From Aphanocapsa lilacina HA4352-LM1 (lineage in GTDB: Bacteria; Cyanobacteriota; Cyanobacteriia; Gloeobacterales; Gloeobacteraceae), in assembly GCA_019359725.1 (NCBI GenBank), contig JAHHGR010000001.1:1-64000 (forward strand): a stretch of DNA of 64,000 bases, read 5' to 3'. A model generated the notes under the pieces. The model did not search any database and was not told the origin of the DNA. It saw nothing but the letters and a program-made list of their open reading frames with translations. Positions 62,193-64,000 of the stretch are shown here, one piece after another (position 1 is the first letter of the stretch; each line of letters starts with the position of its first letter). Both the position numbers and the translations under genes were made by a program.

Positions 62193-64000
62193 ATGTGTAT
62201 GAATCTGGAAATTCTAAAGTCCTGTATAGTGACACCCGATATCATCGGCCCCATCAAAAACGGCGGCATAGGCACCCACTGTTTTTATCTGGCGAAGTTT
62301 TTGGCTTTGGAGATGAAACAGGACGTAACAATTCTGTTTACCTCAATTTTTGAAACTGGAACGTCGGCGTCTTGGCGGGATTACTATAAGTCCAACTTTG
62401 GAATCGATTTTGTTTGGAGTACGGATCTCGCCTGCCTGTTCAACGGTCCCACCTGTGGAGCAAATCAGTGGTTCGTGGAACGTTCTCAACGTATTTATAG
62501 ATGGCTGAGTGAGCAACATTTTGATGTCTGCTATTTTCAGGACTGGCATGCCAATGGCTTCGCCTCTATTCAAGCGAAGCGAACCGGCCAAGCTTTCGAG
62601 AGGACTACCCTCGTCTGTATGACCCACAGTTCTTCGGAGTGGATCCGGGAAGGTATGCAACAACTCCCAAAACAATCAACGGACGATCTGCTAATTGACT
62701 ATGCAGAAAGGTACTGTCTCGAATTTGCGGATCATGCCATTAGCCCAAGCAATTATATGTTTGAATGGGCCGAGGAACGCGGCTGGAAGATCAATCATAA
62801 CAGAAAAATTTTGCCCTACCTGTTTGAGACCGAATTAGATCCGATCGAGGCCGAATTCGATGGGCAGCACATTGTTTTTTTTGGTCGACTTGAAACTCGC
62901 AAAGGGCTGGAGGTCTACCTCAGGGCTTTACAACTGCTCGCTCCTGAGTTGAGAACGGCAAGTAAACACATTAGATTGACTTTCTTGGGCAAAAACGGTC
63001 TGACGCACCTTGGCGAGGCGAAAGTAGCAATTCCCCTGTTTTTGGCCGGGTACCTTGATGTCTACGAGTTCGACATCTTGACCGATTATTCCCAACCGGA
63101 AGCCCTAAACTTCCTCTGCAGGCATGCCAACGCCCTGGTGGTCACGCCCTCGCTCTCGGACAACCTGCCCTTTGCCGTAATTGAGTCCATCGAGCTCAAT
63201 ATCAATATTATTGCTGCGAACACCGGAGGAATACCGGAGATGTTCGCAGATTCCTCCCGCCTGTTTTCTCCCAATCCAAAAGCCTTTGCAGCCAAGCTTC
63301 GGGAGTGCCTGTTACAGGGCCTTCCCCCCCTGAACAAAGCTTACTCCTCGCGAAGGGCAAGAACTGTTTGGAGGCAGTTTTGCGAACAGTTGGCAGTTCA
63401 CAAAAAAAATCTGGTTGTATTGGCAGATGAAGCTGGGCAATTGGAGCCTAAGGTATCCATCTGTGTTCCTTATTACAACTGTGGTGAGTACTTGCCCGAC
63501 CTACTTGAGTCGATCGAGCGTCAAACCTACAGGAATTTTGAAGTGATCGTCGTGGACGACGGTTCTACAGATGCTTCCTCGCTGCGCACCTTTTCACAAA
63601 TGCAGGATAAGTACCGTAATCGCCACTGGCTTTTTTTGGCCAAGGAGAACGGTGGTCCGGGCAGTGCCAGAAATTGTGCAGTGGCTCAGGCTACGGGCCA
63701 ATACATCGTCTTTATGGACGCGGACAACGCAGCTGAAACTGCCATGCTGGAGCGCATGGTTTGGGCTATGGAGAAATCCAGGGCGGATTGCTTGACTTGT
63801 TACTCTCGAGGTTTTGGTGAATTTCAGAGCCCTTTCTTGAAAGAGTATAGGTTTGCGTATTATCCGATCGGTGCTTGTGCGGAAGCGAGTTTTTATGAGA
63901 ACTATTTTGGTGATACCAATTTCATCATTGAAAAATCGACCTTTCTCGCCCTGGGGGGTTTCAGAGAAAGTCGGGACGTTAACCACGAAGACTGGGAATT
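62193..64000 (+). CDS. Two-domain glycosyltransferase (GT4 + GT2), partial
   Basis: At least 602 aa, cut by the window edge. The GT4 half begins SCIVTPDIIGPIKNGGIGTH, with YFQDWHANGFASIQAKRTGQ, QHIVFFGRLETRKGLEVYLR and LVVTPSLSDNLPFAVIESIE. From about 417 a GT2 domain follows: VSICVPYYNCGEYLPDLLES, EVIVVDDGSTDASSLRTFSQ, ENGGPGSARNCAVAQATGQY and IVFMDADNAAETAML. The metal-binding DAD is intact. The ATG at 62193 follows AGGGGA; an ATG at 62199 is two codons on. It starts 35 bases after the methyltransferase stop, same operon. The C-terminus, and whether it has the SSKFW tail, cannot be seen. Confidence 0.85.
   Translation, partial: MCMNLEILKSCIVTPDIIGPIKNGGIGTHCFYLAKFLALEMKQDVTILFTSIFETGTSASWRDYYKSNFGIDFVWSTDLACLFNGPTCGANQWFVERSQRIYRWLSEQHFDVCYFQDWHANGFASIQAKRTGQAFERTTLVCMTHSSSEWIREGMQQLPKQSTDDLLIDYAERYCLEFADHAISPSNYMFEWAEERGWKINHNRKILPYLFETELDPIEAEFDGQHIVFFGRLETRKGLEVYLRALQLLAPELRTASKHIRLTFLGKNGLTHLGEAKVAIPLFLAGYLDVYEFDILTDYSQPEALNFLCRHANALVVTPSLSDNLPFAVIESIELNINIIAANTGGIPEMFADSSRLFSPNPKAFAAKLRECLLQGLPPLNKAYSSRRARTVWRQFCEQLAVHKKNLVVLADEAGQLEPKVSICVPYYNCGEYLPDLLESIERQTYRNFEVIVVDDGSTDASSLRTFSQMQDKYRNRHWLFLAKENGGPGSARNCAVAQATGQYIVFMDADNAAETAMLERMVWAMEKSRADCLTCYSRGFGEFQSPFLKEYRFAYYPIGACAEASFYENYFGDTNFIIEKSTFLALGGFRESRDVNHEDWE

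Overview
The window looks like chromosome from a deep-branching, high-GC cyanobacterium, most like Gloeobacter. The case rests on cyanobacterium-typical families (DUF2996, DUF3326, two Uma2 proteins, a DUF29 remnant, coiled-coil glycosyltransferases ending in an SSKFWKLR-type tail) in a GC-rich background. This is a judgement from family content; no search was run. No rRNA, tRNA, CRISPR array or intact transposase was seen.

Region by region. 1-3128: a small unknown gene, a DUF2996 protein, a 135-bp MITE-like element and lysS. 3132-8777 (minus): a coupled pair of secreted proteins (beta-propeller/CsgG-like plus a degenerate metzincin-like protein), a relic TonB receptor, and an S9 peptidase. 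9041-11816: the hemin ABC transporter hmuTUV behind a good promoter, then a convergent Uma2 gene. 12378-21517: a K+ island. kdpA, kdpB and kdpC run on the minus strand with kdpF and a second 27-codon membrane ORF in front and an RCK_C-like gene behind. Divergent from it are a histidine kinase, a NarL-type regulator and a protein made of two fused KdpD N-terminal units without a kinase. 21619-28810: DUF1232, a dienelactone-hydrolase-like protein lacking its catalytic Cys and His, a decayed alkaline phosphatase behind a Pho-box-like site, chrA, a MerA-like flavoprotein and a PhoX-like phosphatase.

28688-38875: the most system-like block. Six minus-strand genes, four of the five junctions being 4-bp ATGA overlaps, encode a Rieske oxygenase, a sarcosine/N-methyl amino acid oxidase-like flavoprotein, an APC permease and three exported hydrolases (CocE/NonD, DUF885, SAP-type). 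A divergent GntR/FCD regulator and a 7-5-7 inverted repeat sit at the head. I infer uptake and oxidative N-demethylation of an N-methylated amino acid or betaine, possibly with extracellular peptide breakdown. 38913-49281 is mostly housekeeping: secreted propeller, Uma2, purH, DUF3326, DedA, TrmH, anti-sigma factor, mnmA and a nucleoid-associated protein, with small remnants.

49286-64000: a surface-glycan island with glycosyltransferases and methyltransferases on both sides of a 1-kb gene-poor gap. Four proteins share a coiled coil followed by an M-x-S/N-S-K/R-x-W-K/Q-L-R tail. The island also holds a G10 tract across the overlap of two glycosyltransferase genes, a perfect 25-bp-arm palindrome inside a coding region, and five near-identical 63-bp repeats in a methyltransferase gene. 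The last gene runs off the window.
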